The notes under the pieces: model-generated | Told to the model about the DNA's origin: nothing | The model's input: the letters and a program-made list of their open reading frames with translations, nothing else | Database searches by the model: none | Position numbers and translations under genes: made by a program | Part shown: positions 33,331 to 62,689 of the stretch, in pieces | Numbering within the stretch: position 1 is the first letter of the stretch | How the letters are laid out: the number at the start of each line of letters is the position of its first letter | Assembly: GCA_023052935.1 (NCBI GenBank) | Contig: CM041292.1 | Location: forward strand, 116,928,936 to 116,992,935 | Source of the DNA: Piezodorus guildinii | Lineage: Eukaryota > Arthropoda > Insecta > Hemiptera > Pentatomidae | Length of the DNA stretch: 64,000 nt | Direction of reading: 5' to 3'

Positions 33331-36152
33331 CTGACGAAAATGTTGCATAAAGGCCTCATAAGCACTATTGGCTTGAGATACGCCCCTCTACTTTCTTTGA
33401 TGACAGCATCAAAAACCGACAATCTGTTAGGAAAAATGCACTTCTATATCAGATTATATAGCAAAATAATAAATAACTTTCTGTTCGGTATCTTGAACCA
33501 ATAAATTTGGAAGAAATAATTCCAACTTATATTTATTTGCCCTCCTATAATGGACAAACGTAGGATTTTCAGTTAAATGCAATACTATTAAAGACCAGAT
33601 TTCTACAATAGCTACCTAGAAAAGACATAGATACTAAAAATCAATACACCATTTGACTAATTTATTGAAGTAAAAAAAATGATAGACTTTGAAAAAAAAC
33701 AAGAACCATTTGCCTTAAAGAGGAGAGCTGGCCCCCATTGGATTTCAATACTCAAATTTGTTTAAATAAACATCAAATACTAAAAGAATACAAAAAATAT
33801 TAGTTTAAGTACCTAATGTCAAATATGGGATGTGATAGGTATGCACACCTAATGTGATATTTGTGTCAAATTATGAAAACAATAAATATCAACTAAGTAG
33901 ATTTTCATTTAGAAATAAGAAACTTCATCTCCTTATAATATCAGCGCATTTTTAGAAAATGACCTATACATATTATTACAACGTAATAACCAAAAAATAA
34001 GAAAAAATATTATTAGTTACATTTTTAGGAGACTAATTAATGCAAAGACGAAACATTATTTCTCCAAGCCTAAAATAATAAAAAATACAATATATCACTG
34101 ACTTATAAATATTTATCTTATACAATAATTTCTTTGGCATTTATGATAATTGAAAAGCTAGCACTCAATAATAAAATATTTTATTCCATTATAGCATACC
34201 ATATATTAAATATATATATAACAATAACATATTTATAAGATATTAAATATAGAAAAGTAAGAAATAGGGCTAATATCAACAAGTATAGCCATCAGTAACT
34301 TTTGAAGCATAAATATTACTTAGTAATTTTAAGGCTTTAATATACAAGGTAGACTTTATAAGATATAAAAATAAAATAATACTTACAACTAATCAAAACA
34401 TATTTTAAACAATAATAAAATAATTTTATTTTAAAATAAAATTAAGATACATATGTCCATATCATAAATTTGAAACAAATTATATTAACTCCATTTCATA
34501 TTGATGCATTTATTAATTTATTAAACCATAAAAAATAATACAAATGAGATAAGAAAAAAAAAAAAGAAAAAAAAAAAAGGCGAATGCTGAGATTAAAAAT
34601 ATGAAATGGTGGTACTACTATGTACTATAAATACAGTACATACATTTAAATATAAACGTACAGAAAATTATTACAAAATTATGGTCTATAACAGATTCCT
34701 ATGCAATACTGAAAACTTTCTTTAAATTAATAAGAGCAATATCAATTGTGCTGAAGTTCACACCCTTATTTAAAATATAAAAAAATCACAAAATGTGCGT
34801 TTCTAAACAATTTGTTTCAAAAAATTAATCTTATTAAAAGGATTAGAGCAATGATTATAGACAGACAACATTCCATTAATTTGGGAAATATTTTTAATGG
34901 TAAAAAATAAAATTAAAATAACTATTTAGAAAAATAGTTTTCAAGCATTACATCGGAATGTTGAATAATTGAAAAATTGAGCTTTAAAATGTTTCACAGA
35001 TAAGCACTCTAAGCAAATATCTTAATGACAATAATTGAAACAAAATCACACATTTCGTAACAAGACAAACTAAATTAATATCAGGTACATTTATTTCACA
35101 GTAAGAATAGAAGTTAGTATATTTTGAAATATTAATATTAAATGTAACTCTTCAAAAAGTTAAGTCAAAATAAATAAATAGTCAAGTAAATAGTAAGATA
35201 CTTCTAAATACTTTTGGAATTGCTAAGTAAAAAGATAGATATTTTTAAACTCCATTAATTTTAGATGAGCACCTTCAGCTCAAGAGCTGATCATAATTCA
35301 TATGAATAGTAATGTTAGTGACCATTTTCTGTAGACGCGGTGGGCAATACGTCCCGGACATGAAACCCCTCTCTTTGGTTTGAAACACATGGACTAGTAA
35401 GAAAAAAAAAGAATCGGTTGATGCAAAAATGATTAATTTTAATAACTGATCATTAATGGTCTTTCTCAAACTATTTTATATATAAAAATGACTCTAAGTC
35501 AGAAGAGGGTATTCTGAAGTATTGATAAATTCAGTATTGATTGTCAACCAGCAGTTTACTTAAGATATTAAAATCTTTTTTTGTTTTTTATACATTTTAT
35601 CTATCATGTTGCCACTGTACCCCATCCAGTTACACACCCAAATTTTTGGTCTCGACTTTCACTTAGTTTCATGGATTTCTTCAAGAATCGTTTTTGCAAT
35701 GGAATCTTAAATTTTCAACATGATAAACACCCCAAAACATGCTTGGCACATTAAAGATCTATTGTATACACATTTCTCATCAAGCAACAGTGTTACTTTG
35801 ATTATGGATCACATCGATTGCATAGTTCCTGTTGATGACACACAACAAAACTGACTGGTGGAAAAGATTAAGCTAAGCATGGACTTGATGGGCACGCTAT
35901 GAATAGTAAGGTCGGTCAAGTTTTCATAATGGTCCTAACTAATTATTAGACAAGCGTAAATTTTAAAATCCGGCTAAGATTATTAAGATTAAACTAGACC
36001 AAGGCTTATAGAAATGTAATTATAATATCATTATAATCATATAATACCATCATCAGATTCTTATAAAGAGAGATTTTTCAAAAATGTAAAAATACTGACA
36101 TTATAAATGCATATTAAGAAGTAGTGGGCCAATAACTAAATTTACAATAAAG

Positions 36153-36207
<55 letters not shown>

Positions 36208-37017
36208 AAATAATAAATTAATTTAATTTTAAAACACACCCAATAATAACTTCAAATGTATTTTCATTGACTTTTATAAATTATACAACTAAACTAGATA
36301 ACATTATAAGACCTAATTTTGAATAAAATTATGATTTGATCATAAAATAATATAATTAAAGCTAAAATTATAACTGAATATCTGTAATTATTGCTAAACT
36401 AAAAGTAAAAAAAAAAAAAAAGAAATGAGATTAAATCAATTTTGATTTATTAATTGAGCCAGCTTTATTTTTTTATGATTAAATTAATAAATTTTTTGAT
36501 AGAGCTCTTTTTACTTTTTTTTTTTTTTTCAAGAGATGAAAACAGTGGCTTATGAATCATTACCATTGCTTCATTTCTTAAAACAGAACAAAAAAATCCA
36601 GTGTTTTAAAGTTTCACAGATTACAAGTAAGTGTTTGCATATTCCCAAAAAAAAATTATAAGTTCAGAGCTTAATATAAATGGTTTCTTGCAAGCCAATA
36701 GTTTACAAAAACATAGAAACAGTACAAAATCACGAAAAAGTGAGAAAAAATGGAATTTTTTTAATAGCCTTATTAAAAAAAATCATCAATTTTTTTTCAA
36801 GAAAATAGTAAAATAATGATAAACCGATATTCTAATTTTATTACAATGTATAATGTAATTATCAGTATATTAAATTATTAAGGTGCTTAATATTAACCCC
36901 AAAGGCCTAAGGAAGAACAGCCCAAAATTTAATAACATCAAAAATGAAGATAAAAGTTGAGGAAAAATCAACATAAACTGACTAATGATCAATAACTTTT
37001 TTCCAATAACAGCAGTA
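33331..37017. other. AT-rich DNA, no gene seen; (TA)n at 36151-36206
   Basis: Long A+T-rich stretch with homopolymers (34556-34580, 36407-36422) and a TA tract. A short, less AT-rich part at 35320-35395 has no recognisable product. Some of the right-hand part may be copine downstream flank. Confidence 0.4.
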
Positions 37018-37557
37018 TTAATACGTTCATGCCTGTGTGACCCAAGCTTGACTATCCCACGTGCATAACAGGTGCTCACTTGTTTTTAGAAAATAAATCA
37101 TTAAAAAAATAAGTTTATTGTATTTTTTTCTCACTTTTTTGTAGAAATTAACAATCATAAGGGTTTATTTATTAAATATTTAATAACTTTCAACTATCCT
37201 GTTATTAAGTTCTCAAAGGACTCTAATCAGTTAATTTCTTTTGGTTACTCTTCTTTTATTTTATTATTCAAATTTTCTTTAGCTATGCATGATTTCTTTT
37301 CATATTTTTATTCCAAATTCTGACAATATAAGAATTATTTTTAAGTATTTCCATAATTTCTCCTTCAAGTCATATGGGCATGTCAAAACTGTAGCAATCT
37401 TACAATTAGCACGTCCGAAGCCTCGAAAATGTAGTGAACTTGCATTAAACACGTTTAAACTTGCACCAGTGTCATCCTCCCCATGAAGCGTAAGCAGCTA
37501 AGACAGTCCCGCGTCACGCGAAAACATGTAGATATTCACCACGCATGAACGTGTTAA
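37018..37557. mobile_element. piggyBac-type non-autonomous element
   Basis: Flanked by TTAA at 37018-37021 and 37554-37557. The ends are inverted: left TTAATACGTTCATGCCTGTG, right (reverse complement) TTAACACGTTCATGCGTGGT. TTAA targets and this ACACGTTCA-type end are features of piggyBac-like elements. About 540 bp with no transposase frame. A second, shorter member is at 55848-56125. Confidence 0.7.
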
Positions 37558-38522
37558 TTGATAAAATTATAAGAAAAGTAAATATTTTTTTTAGTGAATG
37601 CAAATAATAAATACTAGTGCTAATTTGTTATTCAAATTTAACAATAAATTATTGAATTATAAATCACTAAAATAAATTTTGAGAAATAATACTTGAGCTA
37701 AGTCACTATTAAATATACATCTCTGGACTTTGGTATATAAAGTGAATATTATAATCATTATAAAGAACAAACTAAATTTTGAAAAAAAAATCATTGATAT
37801 ATGTACACAAATCAATATGAAATAAACAACTAAATTTTAACTTGATTATTTTAGTTTTAGTCAAGTGAAAACTGATATTATATCCTAAAATGACACACAA
37901 AAAAGAATGATTGTTCAATCACATTCCCAAAAATAAATAACAGTTGCAATAATAACAGTGAAATAAATTATCCCACAAAATGAATACTTAATAAAATTGC
38001 AGACTACAATTTTGTAGTTAAAGCTCTTAATGATTGTGTGCTGGTTTTCATATACTCTATGAAAAATAATTTCATATCAACTAGCTCTGTACTTAAAACT
38101 TCAACAAAATAAAACTAATTAATAATAATAATTTAAAAACATACAATTTACAAATGGCCACTATTTTCATGAATTAACTTAACTCATTTTTTTTTTTTTT
38201 CAGTCTCATTAATACAAATTCACATAAACTAACTATAAAACTGAAAGTTTAATTTAAGATCCTTAAATGATTGTTAACCCAATGAAGATGAGTATTTTGA
38301 AATGTCTTGAAACCAAGATAACTATTGTAGTGAAATTATTTTAAGTAGAATTATGGTTTTATAAAAAACATAAAAAAAAATCCATATAAAATTATTATAA
38401 CAAGATAGAATAATCTTTAAGTAAAACACTTCTAAAAGTTAGACAAAAAACAACAAACACGAGATATAATTCCAAAGCATTCAAATCACAAGCGTTATCT
38501 TTAAAACTTATAATTGAAAAAA
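37558..38522. other. Copine 3' flank / probable 3' UTR
   Basis: AT-rich sequence downstream of the copine stop on the minus strand. It presumably contains the 3' untranslated region, but I could not choose one polyadenylation site among many TTTATT motifs (AATAAA on the minus strand). Confidence 0.35.
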
Positions 38523-47141
<8,619 letters not shown>

Positions 47142-48583
47142 TGCACTGACGATAGTATCAATGTGATTCAAACATTAACTAGAAAAACTAACGCAACAAG
47201 TACAATCTAATGATAACATGAACCTTCTGAGATAACCACAGTCATCTCCTCAATGCCATAACCAACGTCAATGATAGCTGACCCCTCCCACTTTTTCTAA
47301 AACAATTAACTGCAATTTGAACCAATTTTCGTTCTCAAGTAAAGTTAAAATATTTTTTTTTGGGTTACACTTATCGCGCTTGAATAAACCGAATTGAAGT
47401 CACATATTACGCGTGACTATGAGTTATCTTGTCCCATGCAATGCAATAATTCATAACGAGATTCAACCCCGATAATTTAAGTAATTGCTAAGATGTAAAA
47501 ATAGATAGAAGTTTCGATGAAATAATTCTGAGTTCATTTTTGTAATCGAACATTCCTTTCAATTTGTAATCCTAATATTTTTTTAAAAGAACAAACTTTA
47601 AAATTACGAATTATAAAAAACACAAAATTTAAAGAATGTTTTATTCTTAATACTATTCCATAATAAAAATGACCATTTGTTTTTTCCTCTGATGGTAAAA
47701 TCATTACAGTTCAAATAAAATGTCTTTAATGGATATCTGATTGTACTAATTAATGAATAATTAATAAAATAAGTAATTAAAACCAGAATTAGAAATATTC
47801 TAATAATAAAGCTTAATCAATAAAACAATTATATCTCCCTTCATGGAAACTAGTTTGAGCGAAATGACGGTTTTTTATTCTTGAAATAATTTTTGTATTA
47901 GGGACAAAAAAAATCAATTTTTCAAATAAGGCTGAATTGCCCTTTATTGTTAATTTTTAATCACAGGGTCAATGCTTATAAACGGTCCCAAAAGACATTT
48001 CATGTTATCTTAAGTTCTCTTTACCTACATTTCAAGAAAAATCACTTTGAATACAGGAAATTATTTAGAATATATCGATAGTGACCATTCGAAAATTCAG
48101 AATTCAGTCTGGGTTGAAATTGGAACAGTACTGACCTATCAGCAATAAGTCCTCTTCCATTTTTGACCTAGAGGTATTCTGATGATGACCTATCATGGGT
48201 CAAAATGTTGACAAGGCAATACAAACGTAAAACTATTTCATTGTTTTTTTCTTGAACGACACCACGATTCAGCTAGGCTGGCGCAGTAATAGCAAAAGTA
48301 ATCAGTTACTGTAAAAGTAAACACCAATTTCTAGGCTTCAACCTAGCAAACTTTACTTATTGGGCAATAAATTTTACTAGTTTATTTTTTTTTTCCCCGA
48401 ATAAAACAGTACTGCTGGTATCATCTAAGGATACTTTAATCATACTGTTTTAATGTACCGTCATTCCATAAAATTTAAATTGGACTGAGGTCTTTAGATC
48501 CCACTAAATTAAACGATAAGTACTATAAAACAATTCTAGAAAATACAAAACGATTCTTAATCATTGTTTTCAATAATTGTTGT
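47142..48583. other. Copine 5' flank; no gene
   Basis: Probable promoter and 5' untranslated region of copine followed by AT-rich intergenic DNA. No core-promoter motif is convincing. At 48170-48290 a degenerate relative of the 52993-53303 palindrome is visible (CTGATGATGACCTATCATGG). Confidence 0.4.
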
Positions 48584-48595
48584 AAGTTAACATGA

Positions 48596-49099
48596 TAATT
48601 TAGAGCGTCTGTCAAGTAATCTAGATAAAAGGCCGTATCGTCCAACAAACACTCTTTACAAAGTTTTGCTAAAACCAATCTGGACATGAGGGATAGAACT
48701 GTGGGGCTCTGCTAAACCATCAAGTATCCAAAGAATACAGTCTTTACAATCAAAGTGCTGCGCAAAAGTGGACGCACCGTTCTACGTAACAAATTATACA
48801 TAACGACTTAAACATACCGACAATTTCAGCCCCTGCTACAGAACAATACATAACTTCCACCAAAGACTAACATACAACACCAACCCTCTTACAGAAACAT
48901 TAAAATGCTCTACGAATCCTTACAGCCCACCCCGACGACTACGCAGGCGGTGGCCAAGAGATATGCTGATCACTTAACAACTCTGCTGTGATGAGCCGCT
49001 GCTTCAGCAGCCCACAAATTTGCTTATTGCAAAAGAAATGCAGATAGCAAATTAAATTTTATGTCAAATTGTTTTTGTTTTGTAATAAATAAATAAAAA
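48596..49099 (+). mobile_element. 5'-truncated Jockey-clade LINE with 12-bp TSD
   Basis: Reads GIELWGSAKPSSIQRIQSL and PRRLRRRWPRDMLIT with several frameshifts, then a TAATAAATAAATAAAA tail. AAGTTAACATGA is duplicated at 48584-48595 and 49100-49111. It is more diverged than the 27690 and 61379 copies, so older or a related subfamily. Confidence 0.85.
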
Positions 49100-49380
49100 A
49101 AGTTAACATGAATATTACTCATTTTGTAAACTTAAAACTTGACTTTTAATTAAGTTGTATTTTCATTAACCGTGGACATTTTTGCGCATGGGCATTACGA
49201 GTTTCTATTACATCATTACTTTATTTAATTACAATTTTATATTTGGAAATATCTTCCAAGTTAACTCAAAAAATGATACCTGCATCAACAAAGTACAAAA
49301 ATAACAGAAAAACAAAACGCGCATGTGCGATAAAAAATCCGATTCTATATTCTGAAACAGTATGCTTGCAAACGTAATAA

Positions 49381-49737
49381 ATGGCATCAATAAAAAGTAC
49401 AAATGTAACAGAAATAATAATTTCTAATTTGTTTTTTTATAAATACCAAATAATATTTGTTTTCCGAATTGTTACTTATTTGAATATAATTTTTCATTTG
49501 AATAATTTAATGTTTGTCTATCACATGGGTAAAACTTACTCACCAGGGCACTTGAAAAATTCAGTGTTGTATGCTATAAGAAACAGATATTTTGCTCACT
49601 TTAAAGAATTTATACAACTTGATACTAGCAACTCTAGGAGAATGTTCAAAGGAGGTGTGTTATTAGATATTGTCTTGGAATTGTGCATAATTTTATTGAT
49701 GCTCTTTCTCCAAAGCTCAATATTACTTGAATATTAG
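49381..49737 (+). other. 118-codon open frame, identity unknown
   Basis: Starts with ATG and runs to TAG. The first ~48 residues are AT-driven and hydrophobic. Residues from about 50 (GKTYSPGHLKNSVLYAIRNR, LDTSNSRRMFKGG) look more protein-like. No family recognised, no splice signals obvious. It may be a fragment of a mobile element or chance. Confidence 0.2.
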
Positions 49738-49949
49738 ATTATTTTGACATATAAAAAAAAAAAAAATGTATTTGTGTAATCTTGATATATGAAATGAAGT
49801 AGAATCTTTAAAAATTATTTGATGTCTGTTAAAAATCTATATTTGTGAAAATCCATCTCTTTGGACAAAAATAAATGAAATTTTAATTTCAGAAGTCACT
49901 CCACGAAAAAAAAGAAAACAAATTCTGAAAACATTGCCTGCCTCGATCT

Positions 49950-51230
49950 TCTAATCAGTATATAAACTCCAGATAGAATAGAGTAAGGATAAGACTAAAA
50001 ATTGGAGATCAGACCAATGTTCTTGATAAATGGGCAGATCATTTTCAGGAACTACTCAATTCCCGAGAAAACATTAATCATGAAACAGGATAAGTATATC
50101 ATACCCAATTGCAAGGATATGCAGAAATCCTCCTAGAGAAGGAAGAAATTGCCGAAATAATACAATCTCTCCTTAATAATAAGACACCAGGCATAAATCA
50201 GATACAACTCGATTTATTTAAAGAGGAGAAGTTAGTCCCTGGTACAGTGAAATGAACACTCAATTAAGTGGAAATTTAATTTACTTATGCCTAAATTTCG
50301 GGCTTTCTTCAGGGCGATTGAAGGAGTGTGATTGCAACAATGATGGTGCAACATTTGATTGACAACAGCAATGCCACAAAATTGATTGCTGTGATCTCAC
50401 TCCTTTAGACTGCCCTGAAATTTGGGCTGAAGCGTAGGCACAAATAAATTAAATTTCCACTTAATTGAGTGTTCATTTGACTGCACCCGTTACTATTTTC
50501 TCCCCTATATAAACACACAGTCAAAATTCTCACTTCATGCAGAGTTATTTATGTTTGGAGGGAAGCTGCACTTGATAATGATATGCATAGGCTGATTTAT
50601 GGCATCTGGATGTCTGTGCAAATGCACCAGTAGCAAAGCAGTCTGCTCTATACAAAAAAAATGGGACTAACATGTAGCAGGTTAGAGGCATTGTTCTCCT
50701 GAGAGTAGCTTACAATATACTATCAGTAGCAATCAAGTATGTTCACATGGGTGGAAAGTTGGGCACTTAAGTGGTTTCAGACCTAGTAGATATAATATCG
50801 ACCATGTTTTCTCTATTCTCCATATTTATGGTCGGTTGTAACATTATATCAGATATAACATTTCAAAAATAACATTAAACATTAAAGAGATAAATGCAAG
50901 ACTGGCAGTTTGCATGCACTTCAGAAGCACTCCACTTCAGATCTCCCACAAAAAGCAAAGTTGATAATATACCGGACAATTGTCAGACCTGTAGTGATAT
51001 ATGGGCAGTGAAACTTGGCTGCTTTTCCAAGCAAACAAAACATTATTAATGCAGGAAGAAAAAGGTCCTTAGAATGATATATGGTCCAATTAATTAACCG
51101 GGACAGAGACGATCCAGAAAAAATCAAGAATTAATAGATATGTATGGCAAGCCATGAATAGTAGCATTAATTAAGGTTACTAGAATTCGGAGGTTTGGGC
51201 GTGTGGAAATAATTGATCTCATTAGACAGA
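49950..51230 (+). mobile_element. Decayed LINE, split by a MITE
   Basis: Near 50140-50230 it reads EILLEKEEIAEIIQSLLNNK and TPGINQIQLDLF, the pre-RT segment. Near 50985-51200 it reads GSETWLLFQANKT, KKVLRMIYGPI and ELIDMYGKP with IRRFGRVE, the late ORF2 segment of LINEs that end in a GHVxRM motif. The reverse-transcriptase core between them is deleted, and a MITE sits at 50245-50483. Dead copy. Confidence 0.65.
50245..50483. mobile_element. Mariner-type MITE with ~48-bp inverted ends
   Basis: The left end CAGTGAAATGAACACTCAAT and the reverse complement of the right end CAGTCAAATGAACACTCAAT continue matching for about 48 bp with three mismatches. The interior is also partly self-complementary. 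TA precedes the left end; CA follows the right, so a TA target duplication may have mutated. About 239 bp, no coding frame. Confidence 0.8.
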
Positions 51231-52741
51231 ATTTTATTTTGACATTTAAGTATCTAAAATTGATTATGAGTTTCCAAGTTGAATTCTTTTCAATTTGTAA
51301 AAAGAAAAAGAAATTTGTAAAAATATAATGAACATTTTTTTTTTTAAAGTGAGTCAAAATTGTACCGTAATGAGTGTTACTCCATTTTCCAATTTTGTTG
51401 TATATGAACCTGATAACAAAATCACAATATTTCATTTAAAAAATTATTATATTTCTTTTGAAATAGTATAACATAATGCCATAATTGACCACTGAAAGAC
51501 TGGTATTTCAATAGCTCCACATGTAATGAACACAGATGTAATACATGAAGTACTGATTGTCATATTACATTCCAATCATAAGCAGTTCAACAGAAACTTC
51601 ATTATATAAATATATACAATTCATCAAGTATATAATGCTTGAAAGAATAAATCTTTAATAAATGACATAAAAATATTAACAATTTATTTATTTATATAAA
51701 TATATTTATACGTATTTACATGAGATATCTACAAAATATAAATGTGGCTCAAGGCCTAACATCGCATAAATTAAAACCATATTAAAAAAGTAATAAAAAA
51801 TATGATATAAATAATTTAAAAAGTGATAGTGCTAACAAAACAAAAAATCTCAGTGCAGTGCTAACATATAATAAGACTGAATGGGAAATTGCAACTTTAA
51901 AAGGAGAATCTATTGTGTTCCAAAATTTCTTTTTGACAATTTAGCTTTATGATGCATACACTGAATATTTTCAATATACATTTAAAAAATTGACGATTTT
52001 TTTAAAAGTCAGAAACAAGAAACAAAATTTTATCACATAAAATATTCAACATATTTTATAAATCCAAACAATACCAACACAAAAGAGATTCATACATTAT
52101 GTAATAACTAGGTGCTGGTCATTTTGCGTTATTATAAAAATATATAATTCTACTTATATTTGTTTTTCAAACAAACAATTTACTTAACTTAATTGTATTG
52201 TCTTATTTAGAATTTAAAATTATTTAGAATTAATTATCACAATTGATTTTACATTCAAATAAAATTTAAAGGTTACCAGACCAACACAAACAATAACATC
52301 TGGAAGCATTAATAGATAACAATATTTGTATACTTAAAAGAAAAGTAAATAACAGAAATAAAGTAAGATCTGTTTCATCTAATCAACAATTCTAATGGTA
52401 TCTACTATTACTTAGCTATTTATTCTAAATTTGGATAATTATAAAAGAGCATTATCCAATAAACTAACAGTACAATAATAATAAGCAGATTTTAGTACTG
52501 ATAACATAACAGTAATTCCAATAATCACTTAATTACTACAAAAGCATGTCAACAATGTCAATTACTTTTTTCAACAGTCAGTCATTTAGTTATACTAGTG
52601 TTCTTTTAACTTTGATTGGACGTAGAAGCAATAAATACATAAAATAACTATCAATAAAAGTCTGGCAACCTCATTCTCACTCACAAAGCTGTCTTTACAC
52701 TATCATTATGTAAAGTGAATATTTTTTTGAGAAGCAGGCTA
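51231..52741. other. Smurf-like gene 3' UTR and downstream flank
   Basis: AT-rich DNA downstream of the ligase stop on the minus strand. Several TTTATT motifs (minus-strand AATAAA) lie at about 51680-51695 and elsewhere. No other gene seen. Confidence 0.4.
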
Positions 52742-60894
<8,153 letters not shown>

Positions 60895-61378
60895 CTGTTG
60901 AATTAGCAAATTGAAAATATCACTATAAAAATACAATCAATTACAGATAACAAGCAATTTACAATATACTATACATAAGGCAGTAAGTAGTGTGGACAGT
61001 AATTTTGATTGGAACAATCAACCGAAAATTGAAATTTCCACAGCATAAAATGTAGAGACAATGTAATTTTCCCCCAAAAAATAGAAGACTAAATAAATTA
61101 CTGCCTTGTATCATTTAAAATGCTCAAATATAGATAATGACCAAAACACTATATAGTATGAATAAATATTTATAAGGAACAAGAAACTAAGTGTAAGATT
61201 TGTTTCTTTTCAGTAAATTTATATTGATTTTCATGAATATTTTTAAATAACTGATATCAGAAGCTATTCCCGTGACTATTTTATGCATGTAACTACTCAA
61301 ACCAGAGTTTAACTTAAAATAAATTTTATGAGGATTGAATGGAGTTTAAGATAAAATTAAAAAAGTAAGAAAAGAATT
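60895..61378. other. Ligase intron sequence; nothing recognised
   Basis: Upstream (gene sense) of exon A. No C2 or WW exon is recognisable. Confidence 0.5.
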
Positions 61379-62010
61379 TTTTTTTTTATTTATTTATTTA
61401 TTTTTTTTTTATAATTCTTTTATTGATATTTACAACTGTACACAGTACAACAAGTAAATGAGCTATTTACAGAACATTGGCTTGAAATAGACTTGAGAAG
61501 AATCTACCCAGTGGTAGCACTTCAGAGTTTATTTGGTAAGCAGGTCTCGAGGCCACCGTCTTTTCAGACGCCTCGGAGGATTATCGGGAATAGATGCCGA
61601 TGAGAGGATACGGACAAGCGGGTTTGAATGGGCGGGTAATTTGGAATGAAAGGAGGAGTATCTTTTTTGGGCAATTTCTGCAACGAGTGGGATATTCAGG
61701 TCTCTATGGATGAGTTTGTTGGTAACAAAGTACGGAGCGTCTAGGATTTGTCGAAGGATTTTGGATTGCAAGGATTGGATGCGGGAGGAATTTGATGGTT
61801 TAGTGGAGCCCCATAGCTCTATGCCATAAGTCCAGATAGGTCTAATAATGGTTGTGTAAATGAGTTTTTTGAAGTATAGAGTTTTGATCGTTTGTCAAGT
61901 GTTTTAATAGTCGATATCTACGAGCAATTTCTTGTCGTTTAAGTCTTGTATGAGGATTCCATGTAAGACGTTTGTCAAGATGAAGTCCAAGGTATCGTAT
62001 TTGTTCTAAG
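61379..62010 (-). mobile_element. 5'-truncated Jockey-clade LINE with 10-bp TSD
   Basis: The minus strand encodes an intact ORF2 end: LDAPYFVTNKLIHRDLNIPL, AHSNPLVRILSSASIPDNPP and RRLKRRWPRDLL, preceded by IELWGSTKPSNSSRIQSLQS. GAAAAGAATT is duplicated at 61369-61378 and 62011-62020. The T-run at 61379-61410 is its poly(A) tail region. Same strand as the ligase gene. Confidence 0.88.
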
Positions 62011-62084
62011 GAAAAGAATTAAATGGATGGATATCTTCATGACATATTTTAATTCATTTTTGAAACACTATGCAGTCATATACA

Positions 62085-62600
62085 AAAAATTTGTTGCACG
62101 CAACACAGAACTTTTGTTTACTTCTGTAGTTAAAATAAATTTTTGAATTAAAACAAATAAAGTTAGAACAAACAAAGGTTAAATATAATACTATAGTTCC
62201 GATAGAAACGGTGTTTCATTAAATAATATATTACACTATTATCTGCAACAATCATTACTTTGATCCGCTTTCCATCAACCTACCTTACCTTTTACAACTT
62301 TGTGTAAAAGATAATATTTTTCTGAAATCTTCAGCTTCCTAACTGTATATTGTAAGTCTATGTTACTGTTCTTATGTTCAAAAAACCAAAAATTAAATTT
62401 AAAAAATATGTTCGCTTTTTTTCCCTTCAGTAGGTTATCAAATTTCTTTAACTTGTATATTTAGCCTTTTTTTATCAATGAACAGAACGGTTTTGAAAAA
62501 ATCGTAAAAAAATATGCAAAATGCATAGTATAAATAAAGTAGCTTTTCTGACTGGCCAATTTTGATGAAAAAGTTAGCTTTGTGGATTTATCCGATAGTA
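62085..62600 (+). repeat. Family A repeat, truncated copy A6
   Basis: Starts TTGTTGCACGCAACACAGAA and follows the family order to 'gccaattttgatgaaaaagtt' near 62580. The second half, with the CA tract and the AGGTAAGTG end, is missing. Confidence 0.65.
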
Positions 62601-62689
62601 GGCTAAGTCGCTACATTACCGTGGGGGTTCTTATACTGAAAATACTATTAATTTTAAGTGGAACCGCTCAAATATGGGTTTATTATATT

